Assembly: GCF_029892485.1 (NCBI RefSeq)
Contig: NZ_JARXVG010000008.1
Coordinates: 62,001-126,000 of the forward strand
Direction of reading: 5' to 3'
From: Variovorax boronicumulans
Lineage (GTDB): Bacteria > Pseudomonadota > Gammaproteobacteria > Burkholderiales > Burkholderiaceae_C
Length of the DNA stretch: 64,000 nt
Shown here: positions 9,315 through 17,953 of the stretch, one piece after another
Position numbering within the stretch: position 1 is the stretch's first letter
Layout: each line of letters opens with the position of its first letter
Program-made: the position numbers and the translations under genes
Notes under the pieces: generated by a model
Told to the model about the DNA's origin: nothing
The model's database searches: none
What the model saw: only the letters and a program-made list of their open reading frames with translations

Positions 9315-10242
9315 GGTTCTTGTCGCGCCCCTCGGCCAGCGCATCGAGCAGGTGGTCGATGAGCACCCGGCACTTGGGCACGGTGAAGCGGCTGGGCGGA
9401 TAAAGAATCCACGCGTGCCCGCGGTAGTTGCCCTGGAACTCCCAGTCGGGCAGCACCCGCACGATGCCGCCGCTCGCGAGCGCTTCCTGCGCCATGAAGG
9501 CCGGCAGGCATGCCACGCCCAGCCCCGCAAGCGCGGCCTCCAGCCGCACCTCGCTGTGGTTCGAGACATAGCGCCCTCGCACCACGGCAATGGCTTCTTC
9601 CGCATCGCCCTGCCGGAAGCGCCAGTGGTTGTCGCGCTCATGCTCGCCCAGCGACAGGCAACTGTGCGCGACCAGGTCGCGCGGATGTTCGATGACCTCG
9701 CTTTGCGCCAGGTAACGCGGCGAGGCGCAGAGGATGTGCGCGACGGGCATCAGCTGCCGTGCCACCAATCCCTCGGGCGGCTCCGTCGTCAGGCGCACCA
9801 CGAGGTCGACGCCTTCGCGGATCGGATCGATGTCGCGGTCCTGCACGATGAGCTGCACATCGACCTCGGGATAGCGCCGAAGAAAGTCGAGGATGTGCGG
9901 ATGCAGCACGCGCCGCGCAAACGCCTTCGGTGCGCTGATGCGCACCAGCCCGTTGGGCTTCTTCGAGAACCGCTGCGCGATGTCCATGGTGCCCTGCGCC
10001 GCGGCGACCAGTTCCCGGCAGCGAGCAAAGGCTTCGACGCCCGGCTCGGTCAGCCGCAACTGGCGCGTCGTGCGCTGCAGCAGCTGTACACCGATTTCCT
10101 TCTCGAGCCGCTTGACCTGCCGGCTCGCGGCCGACGGCGTCATGCCCAGCAGGTCGGCCGCGGCGGAAAAACTCCCGAGCTCGGCGACCCTCAGGAAGGT
10201 CACCATCTCTGGAAGCACTTTGAGAAATGAATTCGTTCCCAC
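9268..10242 (-). CDS. LysR-family transcriptional regulator
   Basis: This is a DNA-binding regulator with an N-terminal winged helix (VTFLRVAELGSFSAAADLLG, then TPSAASRQVKRLE) and a C-terminal substrate-binding effector domain, about 324 residues. The start is uncertain. GTG 10242 gives a normal LysR N-terminus. A TTG at 10299 is also in frame but lies inside a perfect inverted repeat that looks like an operator, and ATG 10206 would cut close to the helix. It is divergent from an EamA exporter, the classic arrangement for a LysR controlling its neighbour. Its 3' end overlaps the convergent membrane-protein gene by 47 bases. Confidence 0.88.
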   Translation of the reverse strand: MGTNSFLKVLPEMVTFLRVAELGSFSAAADLLGMTPSAASRQVKRLEKEIGVQLLQRTTRQLRLTEPGVEAFARCRELVAAAQGTMDIAQRFSKKPNGLVRISAPKAFARRVLHPHILDFLRRYPEVDVQLIVQDRDIDPIREGVDLVVRLTTEPPEGLVARQLMPVAHILCASPRYLAQSEVIEHPRDLVAHSCLSLGEHERDNHWRFRQGDAEEAIAVVRGRYVSNHSEVRLEAALAGLGVACLPAFMAQEALASGGIVRVLPDWEFQGNYRGHAWILYPPSRFTVPKCRVLIDHLLDALAEGRDKNLSASSARRAPPRATN

Positions 10243-10290
10243 GGCGCAAGGGTCCTGTTCCGGCCGATGGCTGTTCGGCCTGTGTGATGC

Positions 10291-10319
10291 CCTGAACAAT
10301 TCTTCCTTTGTTGTTCAGG
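10291..10319. promoter_or_regulatory. Perfect 9-bp inverted repeat, probable operator
   Basis: The arms CCTGAACAA and TTGTTCAGG are exact reverse complements separated by 11 bases, giving about two helical turns between arm centres. The site lies in the divergent region between the LysR gene and the EamA exporter, 17 bases before the exporter's ATG. Its position and symmetry fit a dimeric regulator site, most simply for the adjacent LysR protein. That assignment is an inference. Confidence 0.6.
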
Positions 10320-10335
10320 GACGGCGGCCGACAGT

Positions 10336-11268
10336 ATGGATTCAAAGCAAGTGCAGGGTGCCGCGCCGGACGCATGGGGTGCGAGGAAGTGGGCCGGCAT
10401 CGGCGCTGCCGAAGTCATGCTGCTGCTGGTGGCGGCCGTGTGGGGCGGCAGCTACGCGGTTGCCAAGCAGGCGACGCAGCAGTTGCCGGTGATGGAGTTC
10501 ATCGCGCTGCGCTTCGGATTGACGTTCGTGGTGCTGCTGCCAGCGCTCAAGCCGCTGTTCAACGCGCAGTGGCGCCAGGGGCTCGCAGTGGGCGGGCTGC
10601 TCGGCGCCAACCTGCTGGCGATCTTCGTCTGCGAGACCTTCGGCGTGTCGCTCACCACGGCGAGCAACGCCGCGTTCCTGATCAGCCTGTGCGTGGCGCT
10701 CACGCCGTTCGTCGAATGGTGGCTGCTGGGGCAGCGGCCGGCACAGCGCATGTTCTGGGCGGCGGGCCTGTCGGCGGTGGGCGCCGCGATGCTGTCGGCC
10801 ACCTCGCCCGCGGACATTGCCGTGGGCTGGGGCGACGCGCTGATGGTGCTCGCGGCGTTCCTGCGCGCCGTCATGGTGTGCATGACACGGCGGCTCGCCT
10901 GGCGGCATTCGATGCCGGCACTGACGCTGACGGCCGTGCAGTCGGGCGTGATGGCACTGGGGGCGATGGCGATGTCGCTCGCCACTTCGAACGGCGCCTG
11001 GCACATGCCGCCTGCCACGGCGTCGTTCTGGTGGGGCATGGCGTACCTCGTGCTGCTGTGCACGGTGTTCGCCTTCTTCGCGCAGAACCACGCGGCCTCG
11101 CGCTCGAGCCCGAGCCGGGTGTCGCTGCTGATGGGAAGCGAGCCGGTGTTCGGCGCGCTGATCGCGGGGTACGGATTCGGGGAAACGGTCGGGGCCTGGG
11201 GTTGGGCCGGCGGGTTGCTGATCGTGGCTGCGGCGTGGTGGGTGACCTGGCCGTCGAAACGCGTGTGA
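10336..11268 (+). CDS. EamA/DMT-family exporter
   Basis: This is a second drug/metabolite transporter, 310 residues, with a soluble N-terminus of about 20 residues and then ten hydrophobic helices in two EamA repeats. The stretches LLVAAVWGGSYAVAKQATQ and GEAV-like SEPVFGALIAG are typical. The substrate is unknown. It is transcribed away from the LysR gene across a region with a perfect inverted repeat, so it is the likely target of that regulator. Confidence 0.88.
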   Translation: MDSKQVQGAAPDAWGARKWAGIGAAEVMLLLVAAVWGGSYAVAKQATQQLPVMEFIALRFGLTFVVLLPALKPLFNAQWRQGLAVGGLLGANLLAIFVCETFGVSLTTASNAAFLISLCVALTPFVEWWLLGQRPAQRMFWAAGLSAVGAAMLSATSPADIAVGWGDALMVLAAFLRAVMVCMTRRLAWRHSMPALTLTAVQSGVMALGAMAMSLATSNGAWHMPPATASFWWGMAYLVLLCTVFAFFAQNHAASRSSPSRVSLLMGSEPVFGALIAGYGFGETVGAWGWAGGLLIVAAAWWVTWPSKRV

Positions 11269-11274
11269 GCCGTG

Positions 11275-11296
11275 GCGCCCGCCCCGCGACGGGCGC
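11275..11296. terminator. GC-rich stem-loop between convergent genes
   Basis: Arms GCGCCCG and CGGGCGC flank an eight-base loop between the EamA exporter and the PanE-like gene, which converge here. Neither strand has a U tract after the stem, so intrinsic termination is only possible, not shown. Confidence 0.35.
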
Positions 11297-12274
11297 TCAG
11301 TACAGCCCGAGCTGCCGCGTCCTCAACCGCGCCAGTCCCAGCAGCGCATCGGTGAACGGCGTGGCCACGCCCGTCAGCTCACCCAGCTCCCGCACCACCG
11401 TCACCAACGCATCGAGCTCCACCGAGCGCCCGGCCTCCACGTCCTGCAGCATCGAGGTCTTGAATGCGCCCAGCTTCTTCGTCACCTCGTGCCGGTCTTC
11501 GGGGCTCTGCGTGATCTCTATGCCGATGCGGCGGCCGATCTCCTTGGCCTCCAGCATCACGGCCGAGATGAACCCGCGTACATAGTCGTCGCCCATGATC
11601 AGGTCGGTGGTGGCACCGGTCAGTGCACTGATCGGGTTCACCGTCATGTTGCCCCAGAGCTTGAACCACACGTCCTTCTGGATCTGCGGCGACAGCGTGG
11701 TGTTGATGCCTGCGCGGTTCAACAGCTCGACCAGTGCCTGCACGCGCGGCGTCGCTTCGCCCGAAGGCTCGCCCACGATCAGCCCGTTGCCGAAGTGATG
11801 GCGCACCACCCCCGGCCCGTCGAGCGAGCAGCTCGCATGCACCACGCAGCCGATCACGTTGCGGGCCGGAATGGCACGGGCGATCGCGCCCTCGGGGTCC
11901 ACCGCGGCCAGCCGGTGGCCCGTGATCTCGCCGCCGAAGCCGCCTTCGAGAAACCACCACGGCACGCCGTTCATCGCAACCAGCACGATGGTGTCGCGCC
12001 CGATCAGCGGCCCGATGCGTTCGGCCACCGCGGCCAGCGCGGGCGCCTTCACGGCGATCACCACCAGGTCCTGCACGCCGAGCGCTTCGGGGTCGGCCAC
12101 CGCGTTGACCGGCACGCGCGTGCGCACGTCGCCGCGCATCAGCGAGAGGCCGTCCTGCTGCAGCGCTTCGAGCGTGGCGCCACGCGCGACCACATTGAGC
12201 CGTTCGCCGGCCTGCGCGAGGCCGGCACCGATCCAGCCGCCGATCGCGCCGGCGCCGTAAATACAAATCTTCAT
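11297..12274 (-). CDS. 2-dehydropantoate 2-reductase family protein (PanE/ApbA-like)
   Basis: This is an NADPH-dependent ketoacid reductase fold of 325 residues. The N-terminus MKICIYGAGAIGGWIGAGL contains the GxGxxG nucleotide-binding loop, so ATG 12274 is the right start. A central ketopantoate reductase region (KVWFKLWGNMTVNPISALT-like) and a C-terminal helical domain follow. It is 13 bases downstream of a class II aldolase gene and a Bug receptor gene, not near pantothenate genes. A catabolic ketoacid reductase role is therefore as likely as coenzyme A biosynthesis. Confidence 0.85.
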   Translation of the reverse strand: MKICIYGAGAIGGWIGAGLAQAGERLNVVARGATLEALQQDGLSLMRGDVRTRVPVNAVADPEALGVQDLVVIAVKAPALAAVAERIGPLIGRDTIVLVAMNGVPWWFLEGGFGGEITGHRLAAVDPEGAIARAIPARNVIGCVVHASCSLDGPGVVRHHFGNGLIVGEPSGEATPRVQALVELLNRAGINTTLSPQIQKDVWFKLWGNMTVNPISALTGATTDLIMGDDYVRGFISAVMLEAKEIGRRIGIEITQSPEDRHEVTKKLGAFKTSMLQDVEAGRSVELDALVTVVRELGELTGVATPFTDALLGLARLRTRQLGLY

Positions 12275-12287
12275 GGGAGAGGCTGCC

Positions 12288-13076
12288 TCAGTTTCTGTAG
12301 CTCGGGTCGATGCGGTCCACCTGCCGCACCAGCGCATTGAACACGTCCTGCCCGGCGCCGTGCGCGGGGCTGAACTGCAGCGCATCGCGCGTGCAGCGCT
12401 GCGCGATCTCCTCGCTCACCGGAATGGCCGCACCCATCGAGAAAGTGGCCATCTGGATCTCGCAGGCGCGCTGCAGGGTCCACAGGATGGCGAAGGTCTG
12501 CGGCAGCGTCTGGCCCCAGGCCAGGAGGCCGTGATTGCGCAGGATCACCGCGTTGCGGCTGCCGATGCTCTTGAGGAGGCGCGGGCCTTCGTCGGCATGG
12601 ATCGTGATGCCCTCGAAGTCGTGGTACGCCACCATGCCGTGCAGCTGGGCGGTATAGAAATTGGTCTGCTGCAGGCCGCCCTGCAGGCATGCCACGGCCA
12701 CGCCGGCCGTGGTGTGGGTGTGCATCACGCAGTGCGCGCCGGGCAGGCCGTCGTGGATGGCGGCGTGCACCGTGAAGCCGGCCGGGTTCACCGGGTACGA
12801 GGAACCATCGAGCACCTTGCCGTGCAGGTCGATCTTCACGAGGTTGCTGGCCGTCACCTCGCTGTAGTGCAGGCCGAAGGGGTTGATGAGGAACTGCTTC
12901 TCGCCACCGGTCACGCTGTCGGGAAGCCGCACCGTGATGTGGTTGTAGATCATCTCGACCCAGCCCAGCATCGCGAAAACGCGATAGCAGGCCGCGAGCT
13001 CTTCGCGCGCGGCGCGCTCGTCGGGGTGGATCGAGGGATGGACCAGCGCCGAGGGCGTGGGGGCGAGTGTGTTCAT
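12288..13076 (-). CDS. Class II aldolase/adducin family protein
   Basis: The 262-residue protein has the zinc-binding class II aldolase fold. Metal-ligand histidines are visible at H119 and H121 in CVMHTHTTAGVA, and a third lies in LRNHGLLAWG near residue 193. Relatives are fuculose- and ribulose-phosphate aldolases and hydroxy-acid decarboxylases; the substrate here cannot be assigned. It sits between the Bug receptor (18 bases upstream) and the PanE-like gene (13 bases downstream), forming a three-gene unit at the tail of the hpa operon. Confidence 0.85.
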   Translation of the reverse strand: MNTLAPTPSALVHPSIHPDERAAREELAACYRVFAMLGWVEMIYNHITVRLPDSVTGGEKQFLINPFGLHYSEVTASNLVKIDLHGKVLDGSSYPVNPAGFTVHAAIHDGLPGAHCVMHTHTTAGVAVACLQGGLQQTNFYTAQLHGMVAYHDFEGITIHADEGPRLLKSIGSRNAVILRNHGLLAWGQTLPQTFAILWTLQRACEIQMATFSMGAAIPVSEEIAQRCTRDALQFSPAHGAGQDVFNALVRQVDRIDPSYRN

Positions 13077-13094
13077 TGCAGTTCCTTCATGTGG

Positions 13095-14084
13095 TTAACC
13101 CTCCGCGGTGAAGCCGACCTCTTTGACGATCGGCGCCCACTTGGCGGTGTCTTTCTTGAGCAGCTCGGTCAGCTCCGCGGGCGTGGAAGACATGGCATCC
13201 AGCCCGAAGGTGCCGAGACCATCGATCACGTCTTTCTGTGCGAGCGTGTTCTTCATTGCGGTGTTCAGGCGCGTCACCAGCTCAGGCGATGCCTTGGCCG
13301 GAAGGAAGAAGGCGAACCATTCGCTGTGCGCCATGTTCTTGATGCCCTGTTCGCCGAAGGTCGGCACATCGGGTGCGAAGCGGCTGCGCTTGGCACCCGA
13401 GACGCCCAGGATGCGCACCTTGCCCGATTGCAGATGCTGCGTGATGTCGCCGATGGGGCCCGACACCGCCGAGATGTTGCTCCCCAGCAGGTCGAGCATG
13501 GCCGGCTGCGTGCCGCGGTAGGCTGCGTGCTTGAGGTCGACGCCGGCCTGCATGCCCAGCAGTGCGCCGATGAAATGCGGCGTGGAGCCCGCGGCCGGCG
13601 AGCCGTAGTTGGCGCCGGCCGGATTGGCCTTGGCCCAGGCCAGGAACTCGGGCACGCTCTTCACGCTGGCCGGCACGGCCGGGCCGACGGCAAAGCCGAA
13701 GTCGAAGATGCAGCCGATGCTGACGGGGGTGATGTCCACCATCGGGTCGTACGGCAGCTTCTTGTAGATGTGCGGGTAGATCGTGAGGATCGAGGTCGGC
13801 GTCTGCAGGATGGTGGTGCCATCGGCCGGGCGCCCCTTCACGTAGGTGACCGCGATCTGTCCGCCCGCGCCGGTGCGGTTCTCGACCACCACCGCCTTCG
13901 CGTATTCGGGGCTGAGCTTCTGCGCCACGCGGCGGCAGATGGTGTCCGACGTGCCGCCGGCTGCGAAGCCGGTGACGATGGTCGCGGTCTCGATGCCGGC
14001 CTGCGCAAAGGCCTGTTGGCCGATGCCGGCGAGCAGCGCCGAGGCGCCGGTGGTCTGAAGGATCTGGCGGCGTGTGAAGCTCAT
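13095..14084 (-). CDS. Bug-family tripartite tricarboxylate receptor
   Basis: This is a periplasmic solute-binding protein of 329 residues. The N-terminus has TRRQILQTTG followed by a hydrophobic run and AFAQAG, a twin-arginine-like signal. The Bug/TctC core is clear: FAAGGTSDTICR, VVENRTGAGGQIA and YKKLPYDPMVD. Bug proteins bind carboxylates and some other small molecules for TctAB permeases, but no tctA or tctB is in the window. It starts a possible second transcription unit after a 127-base gap. Its neighbours hint at a ligand related to their substrates, which is an inference. Confidence 0.9.
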   Translation of the reverse strand: MSFTRRQILQTTGASALLAGIGQQAFAQAGIETATIVTGFAAGGTSDTICRRVAQKLSPEYAKAVVVENRTGAGGQIAVTYVKGRPADGTTILQTPTSILTIYPHIYKKLPYDPMVDITPVSIGCIFDFGFAVGPAVPASVKSVPEFLAWAKANPAGANYGSPAAGSTPHFIGALLGMQAGVDLKHAAYRGTQPAMLDLLGSNISAVSGPIGDITQHLQSGKVRILGVSGAKRSRFAPDVPTFGEQGIKNMAHSEWFAFFLPAKASPELVTRLNTAMKNTLAQKDVIDGLGTFGLDAMSSTPAELTELLKKDTAKWAPIVKEVGFTAEG

Positions 14085-14211
14085 GAGGGTCTCTCTCCGG
14101 GGTGGTTGTTCGTGAGCGCGTATTTTTCCAGCAAGGCACGGGAGAAGACCCCCGCGTTTACCTCACGTCTGGAGGCCACCACAGGTTTTCCCGGAGCCGG
14201 CCGTTTGGTCA

Positions 14212-14679
14212 TCAGAACATTCCGTTCTTGTTGGCGGCGGTTTCGGGCACGGGTTGCACCACGTCCCAGTGCTCGACGATCTTGCCGTTCTCGAGCTTGA
14301 AGATGTCCACGATGGCGCTGCCGCGCGTGCCTGGCTCGCGCACTGCGTTCACATGCAGGATCACGTAGTCGCCGTCGACGAAGGAGCGCTTGATCTCGCT
14401 GCGCGAATTGGGAAATTTCTCGCGCAGGAAGGCGATGAACTTGCGAAAGCCCTCGGGGCCGTCGGCCGCCGTGGGGTTGTGCTGCACATAGCGGTTGCCC
14501 ACGTACTGCAGGGCGGCGTCCGCGTCCTTCTGGTTCAGGCCCTTTTCGTAGAAGGCCAGCACGGTCTGGCGATTGGTCTCCTGCTGAGCGGTGGTGCTCG
14601 GGCTGCCGCCCGGTTGCGCGCAGGCTGCGAGGAAGAGGGTGGCCGTCGCGAGTGCGGCGGCCAGGATCATGCGTTTCAT
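14212..14679 (-). CDS. SnoaL/NTF2-like lipoprotein
   Basis: The 155-residue protein has a lipoprotein signal: MKRM, a hydrophobic run and the lipobox LAAC at about residues 17-20. The mature part is a SnoaL-like (NTF2) fold with VLAFYEKGLNQKDADAALQY and YVQHNP, typical of the ester cyclase or predicted SnoaL-like aldol condensation group. No catalytic function can be assigned. ATG 14679 has a good GGGAGC ribosome site. It follows hpaI by 25 bases, so it could be the end of the hpa transcript. Confidence 0.82.
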   Translation of the reverse strand: MKRMILAAALATATLFLAACAQPGGSPSTTAQQETNRQTVLAFYEKGLNQKDADAALQYVGNRYVQHNPTAADGPEGFRKFIAFLREKFPNSRSEIKRSFVDGDYVILHVNAVREPGTRGSAIVDIFKLENGKIVEHWDVVQPVPETAANKNGMF

Positions 14680-14704
14680 CTGGAGCTCCCGGTGTGAAAG
14701 GATT

Positions 14705-15535
14705 TCAGTAGCCGTTGGGCGTGACGGCAGGCGTGGCGCCCGCGGCGTTCTTGTATTTCGCTGCCAGCTGCTTCGCCGCGGCTGTGAGCACGATGGTGTC
14801 CACGCCCACGGCCACGAACAGCGCGCCGGCCGCGAGCCACTTGCGCGCCTGCTCCTCGGTGGTCGAGAGAATGCCCGGCGCCTTGCCGGCTTTCAGGATG
14901 CGCGCGATGGCGTCGGCGATCACCGCCTGCACTTCGGGGTGGTTGGGTTGGCCCACGAAGCCCATCGATGCCGACAGGTCCGCCGGCCCGATGAACACGC
15001 CGTCCACGCCCGGCGTGGCCGCGATCGCGTCCAGGTTCTTCATCGCCTCGACCGTCTCGGCCTGCACCAGCAGGCAGGTCTGCGCGTTGGCTTCGTGCAG
15101 GTACTGCGGATAGGCCTGCCAGCGCGAGGCGCGCGCCAGCGCACTGCCCATGCCGCGGATGCCCTCGGGCGGATAGCGCATGCCCTGCACCATGCGCGCG
15201 GCCTGCTCGGCGGTATCGACCATGGGCACCAGCAGCGTCTGCGCGCCGATGTCCAGGTACTGCTTGATCAGCGTGGTATCGCCCGTCGGGATGCGCACGA
15301 CCGGGTGCGAACGCTCCGCTTCGGGCTGCGCCGACCACGCGCTGGAGATGCCCTGCAGTTGCCCGAGCACCGAGCGCACGTCGTTGGGTGCGTGTTCGCC
15401 GTCGACCAGCAGCCAGTCGTAGCCGCAGCCGGCGAGGATCTCGGCGACGTAGCCGTCCGCGAGCCCGACCCACAGGCCGATCTTTGGCTGGCCGGCCTGC
15501 ATGGCTTGCTTGAAGGTGTTGATGGGGGTTTGCAT
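14705..15535 (-). CDS. hpaI: 4-hydroxy-2-oxoheptanedioate aldolase HpaI
   Basis: This class II metal-dependent pyruvate aldolase splits 4-hydroxy-2-oxoheptane-1,7-dioate to pyruvate and succinate semialdehyde, the last step of homoprotocatechuate breakdown. The 276-residue protein has the HpcH/HpaI motifs [32 protein letters not shown] and [17 protein letters not shown] 15535 (MQTPINTFK) gives family length; the longer frame upstream runs into hpaH. It follows hpaH by 13 bases. The C-terminal tail is slightly longer than in E. coli. Confidence 0.92.
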   Translation of the reverse strand: MQTPINTFKQAMQAGQPKIGLWVGLADGYVAEILAGCGYDWLLVDGEHAPNDVRSVLGQLQGISSAWSAQPEAERSHPVVRIPTGDTTLIKQYLDIGAQTLLVPMVDTAEQAARMVQGMRYPPEGIRGMGSALARASRWQAYPQYLHEANAQTCLLVQAETVEAMKNLDAIAATPGVDGVFIGPADLSASMGFVGQPNHPEVQAVIADAIARILKAGKAPGILSTTEEQARKWLAAGALFVAVGVDTIVLTAAAKQLAAKYKNAAGATPAVTPNGY

Positions 15536-15548
15536 GAGCGTCTTTCTT

Positions 15549-16352
15549 TCAGACAAGGCGGAATGAGATGGCACCGAGCGGGCCGTAGTCGGCGTGGAAG
15601 GTGTCGCCGGGCAACGCAGTGGTCGGGCGCGTGAACGAGCCGGCCAGCACCACTTCACCGGCCGCAAGATGCTCGTCCCACGGTGCGAGCTTGTTTGCAA
15701 GCCACGCCACGCCGGTGGCCGGGTGGTTGAGCACGCCCGCGGCCACGCCCGTCTCCTCGATCACGCCGTTCTTGTAGAGCAGGGCGCTCACCCAGCGCAG
15801 ATCGACCGCATCGGGCTTCACCGGCCGGCCGCCCATCACGATGCCGGCATTGGCCGCGTTGTCGGAGATGGTGTCGAACACCTTGCGCGGTGACTTGGTG
15901 TGGCGGTCGAACTGCTCGATGCGCGCGTCGATGATCTCGATGGCGGGCACCACGTAGTCGGTGGCGGCGAGCACGTCGAAGAGAGTCACGTTCGGGCCCT
16001 GAAGCTTCTTGCCGAGGATGAAGGCCAGCTCCACCTCGATGCGCGGCGCGATGAAGCGCGTGAAGGGAATGTCGCCGCCCTGCTCGAAGAACATGTCGTC
16101 CAGCAGCGTGCCGTAGTCGGGCTCGTCGATCTGGCTGGACTGCTGCATCGCGCGCGAGGTGAGGCCGATCTTGTGGCCCTTCACCGTGCGGCCTTCGGCG
16201 ATCTTCTTCTTCACCCACTCGCGCGAGATGGCGTAGCCGTCTTCGACGGTCATCTCCGGAAAGCGCTTGGAAAAGTGCTCGACCTGCACGCGCGATTTCT
16301 CGCTCTCGTGAAGTTCCGCGGCCAGTTGGGCAATGACGGATGGGGAAAGCAT
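15549..16352 (-). CDS. hpaH: 2-oxo-hept-4-ene-1,7-dioate hydratase HpaH
   Basis: This hydratase adds water to 2-oxohept-4-ene-1,7-dioate in the homoprotocatechuate pathway. The 267-residue protein (same size as the family) has the hydratase/decarboxylase core: [37 protein letters not shown] and [10 protein letters not shown]. MhpD and DmpE hydratases are related, but the flanking hpaF and hpaI genes fix the pathway. It lies 16 bases after hpaF. Confidence 0.93.
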   Translation of the reverse strand: MLSPSVIAQLAAELHESEKSRVQVEHFSKRFPEMTVEDGYAISREWVKKKIAEGRTVKGHKIGLTSRAMQQSSQIDEPDYGTLLDDMFFEQGGDIPFTRFIAPRIEVELAFILGKKLQGPNVTLFDVLAATDYVVPAIEIIDARIEQFDRHTKSPRKVFDTISDNAANAGIVMGGRPVKPDAVDLRWVSALLYKNGVIEETGVAAGVLNHPATGVAWLANKLAPWDEHLAAGEVVLAGSFTRPTTALPGDTFHADYGPLGAISFRLV

Positions 16353-16368
16353 GGCGGCTCGTTTCTTC

Positions 16369-16776
16369 TTATGGCTTGTTGAACAGGGGATGCAGGTTGC
16401 TGTGCTTGCCGTCGTACACCTGCCCGGGGCTCTCGTCGATCTGCAGCGTGATGCCGATGTGGCGCTGGTCGAAGATCGGCGCGAAATGCGCGCGCACGTC
16501 GGCCAGCAGCTCGTCGCCGGCCTTCTTCTTCACCGCTTCGGAGCGCCCTGCGGCCATGCGGATGTTGAGGTACACGAAGGCGTAGTCGGCCTTGCCGTCG
16601 GCCACCGCGCAGTGCGCGGCCGGGTAGGCCAGCACGCGCGTGCCGCCGATGGGGAACACGGGTTTGTCCGCCTCGTCGCGTTGCTTCAGCATCGTGTCGG
16701 CCAGCGTGCGGCACAGGGCCGACATGTCGGTCTCGGCTTCGATGTTGGGGGTGTACAGGATCACCAGGTGCGGCAT
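16369..16776 (-). CDS. hpaF: 5-carboxymethyl-2-hydroxymuconate isomerase HpaF
   Basis: This small tautomerase-like isomerase converts 5-carboxymethyl-2-hydroxymuconate to its oxo isomer. The 135-residue protein begins [11 protein letters not shown], leaving the conserved catalytic P2 after methionine removal. Further motifs are [14 protein letters not shown] and [15 protein letters not shown] 16776 is chosen because P2 must follow the start. It sits between the ring-cleavage subunit gene and hpaH. Confidence 0.9.
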   Translation of the reverse strand: MPHLVILYTPNIEAETDMSALCRTLADTMLKQRDEADKPVFPIGGTRVLAYPAAHCAVADGKADYAFVYLNIRMAAGRSEAVKKKAGDELLADVRAHFAPIFDQRHIGITLQIDESPGQVYDGKHSNLHPLFNKP

Positions 16777-16790
16777 GCGTGTTCTTTCGT

Positions 16791-17618
16791 TCAGGCCACC
16801 GACATGACGGCAGCCGTGCAGGTCACCGCGAAAATCGGGATGGCCTTCATGTGGAAGATCTCGCCCTTGCCGCGCGCGGCCGCGGCCACGCTCAGGAAGG
16901 TGCGGATTTCGAAGCCGCCCTGGCCGGCTTCGCGGTAGGTGGCCTCGTCGCTGTAGGCGTCCAGCGAGAGCAGCGCCTCGCGGTCGTTGGCGCACCAGCG
17001 GCGCATGAACTCGGCGTCCCACTCGGCATTCACCTTGCCCGAATCGGGCGTGGCCGGCCAGTGCGAGATGCCGCCCGTGCCCACCAGTGCAATGCGCTCG
17101 GGCGCCTTGTCGCAGGCACGCCGAAGCGCTTCGCCGAAGGCCCAGGCGCGGTGCAGTGGCGTGAGCGGCGGGCCCTGGCAGTTGATGTTCACGGGGATCA
17201 CCTTGGTGTCGAAGTTCGGCGTGAGGAAGTGCAGCGGCACCATGATGCCGTGGTCGAACTTCCATTCTTCCGCGTAGGCCACATCGACCGTCTGCATCAC
17301 TTCGCGAATCAGACGCTGCGAGAGCGCGGCATCGCCCGGGATGGTGTGCTTCTCGATGCCGAGCCACTTCGGGTCCTCGATCGGGCCTTCGTAGCTGTCG
17401 GCCATGCCGATGGCATAGGCCGGCATGTTGCTCATGAAGAAGTTGGCGAAGTGCTCGGCGGCGATGACGATGACCGCATCGGGCTTCGTTGCGCGCATCG
17501 CCTCGCCGAAGCGGTGGAACTGCGCGTGGAACTCGTCCTTCACCGCCGGGTCGGCGAGATGCGCTCGGCCGGTGATGCCAGGGGCGTGGCTGCATACGCC
17601 TGCGAATACGAGACTCAT
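16791..17618 (-). CDS. LigB-like catalytic subunit of a class III extradiol dioxygenase (HpaD role)
   Basis: This is the catalytic subunit of a non-haem iron extradiol ring-cleavage enzyme. The 275-residue protein aligns by motif with LigB of protocatechuate 4,5-dioxygenase: iron ligands H11 (CSHAPG), H56 (AAEHFANF) and E237 (GGFEIRT), and catalytic base H186 (GGISHWPAT). Given its place between hpaE and hpaF it should cleave 3,4-dihydroxyphenylacetate, the step done by HpaD in E. coli. E. coli HpaD is a single-subunit enzyme that looks different. ATG 17618 overlaps the small-subunit stop by four bases (ATGA), suggesting stoichiometric translation. The substrate assignment rests on context. 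Confidence 0.85.
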   Translation of the reverse strand: MSLVFAGVCSHAPGITGRAHLADPAVKDEFHAQFHRFGEAMRATKPDAVIVIAAEHFANFFMSNMPAYAIGMADSYEGPIEDPKWLGIEKHTIPGDAALSQRLIREVMQTVDVAYAEEWKFDHGIMVPLHFLTPNFDTKVIPVNINCQGPPLTPLHRAWAFGEALRRACDKAPERIALVGTGGISHWPATPDSGKVNAEWDAEFMRRWCANDREALLSLDAYSDEATYREAGQGGFEIRTFLSVAAAARGKGEIFHMKAIPIFAVTCTAAVMSVA

Positions 17619-17950
17619 ACGCCTGCCACCTTTTCGTTTGTTCCGGTTGTCATTGCGTAGATGCCTGCGCGGACTGGGCCGTACTTGCGCACGCCCTCGC
17701 GCATCGCTTCGAGATAGTCGGCCCATGCGATGCCGAGCAGCGGCGCAAAGTGCATCAGCAACTGGCCGTTGCAGCCCAGCACATAGAGCTTGCCGATGTC
17801 GCCGGTGGCGATGGCTTCGCGCTCTTCGTCGTTGAAGTCATAGGCCGAGAGAAGGGCCGAACGCGCGTCGCCGCCTTCGGCATAGCGCCGCTGCACGCCC
17901 GCATCGCGGTTGAGCGCGAAGAGGAATTTCTGCATCGCATAGAGGCTCAT
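17615..17950 (-). CDS. LigA-like small subunit of extradiol dioxygenase
   Basis: The 111-residue protein resembles the small alpha subunit (LigA) of protocatechuate 4,5-dioxygenase. It is helical, with MQKFLFALNRD, YDFNDEEREAIATGDIGKLY and GCNGQLLMHFA. In LigAB the small subunit closes the active site over the catalytic subunit. It is translationally coupled (ATGA overlap) to the LigB-like gene and starts three bases after the Bug gene upstream. Its presence shows that this hpa operon uses a two-subunit enzyme. Confidence 0.85.
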   Translation of the reverse strand: MSLYAMQKFLFALNRDAGVQRRYAEGGDARSALLSAYDFNDEEREAIATGDIGKLYVLGCNGQLLMHFAPLLGIAWADYLEAMREGVRKYGPVRAGIYAMTTGTNEKVAGV

Positions 17951-17953
17951 CGT

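Noticed and set aside
11297-12274. Assigning the ketopantoate reductase-like gene as the biosynthetic panE
   Set aside because: Its neighbours are a Bug receptor and a class II aldolase, and this family is large with many non-pantothenate members, so the gene symbol was withheld.
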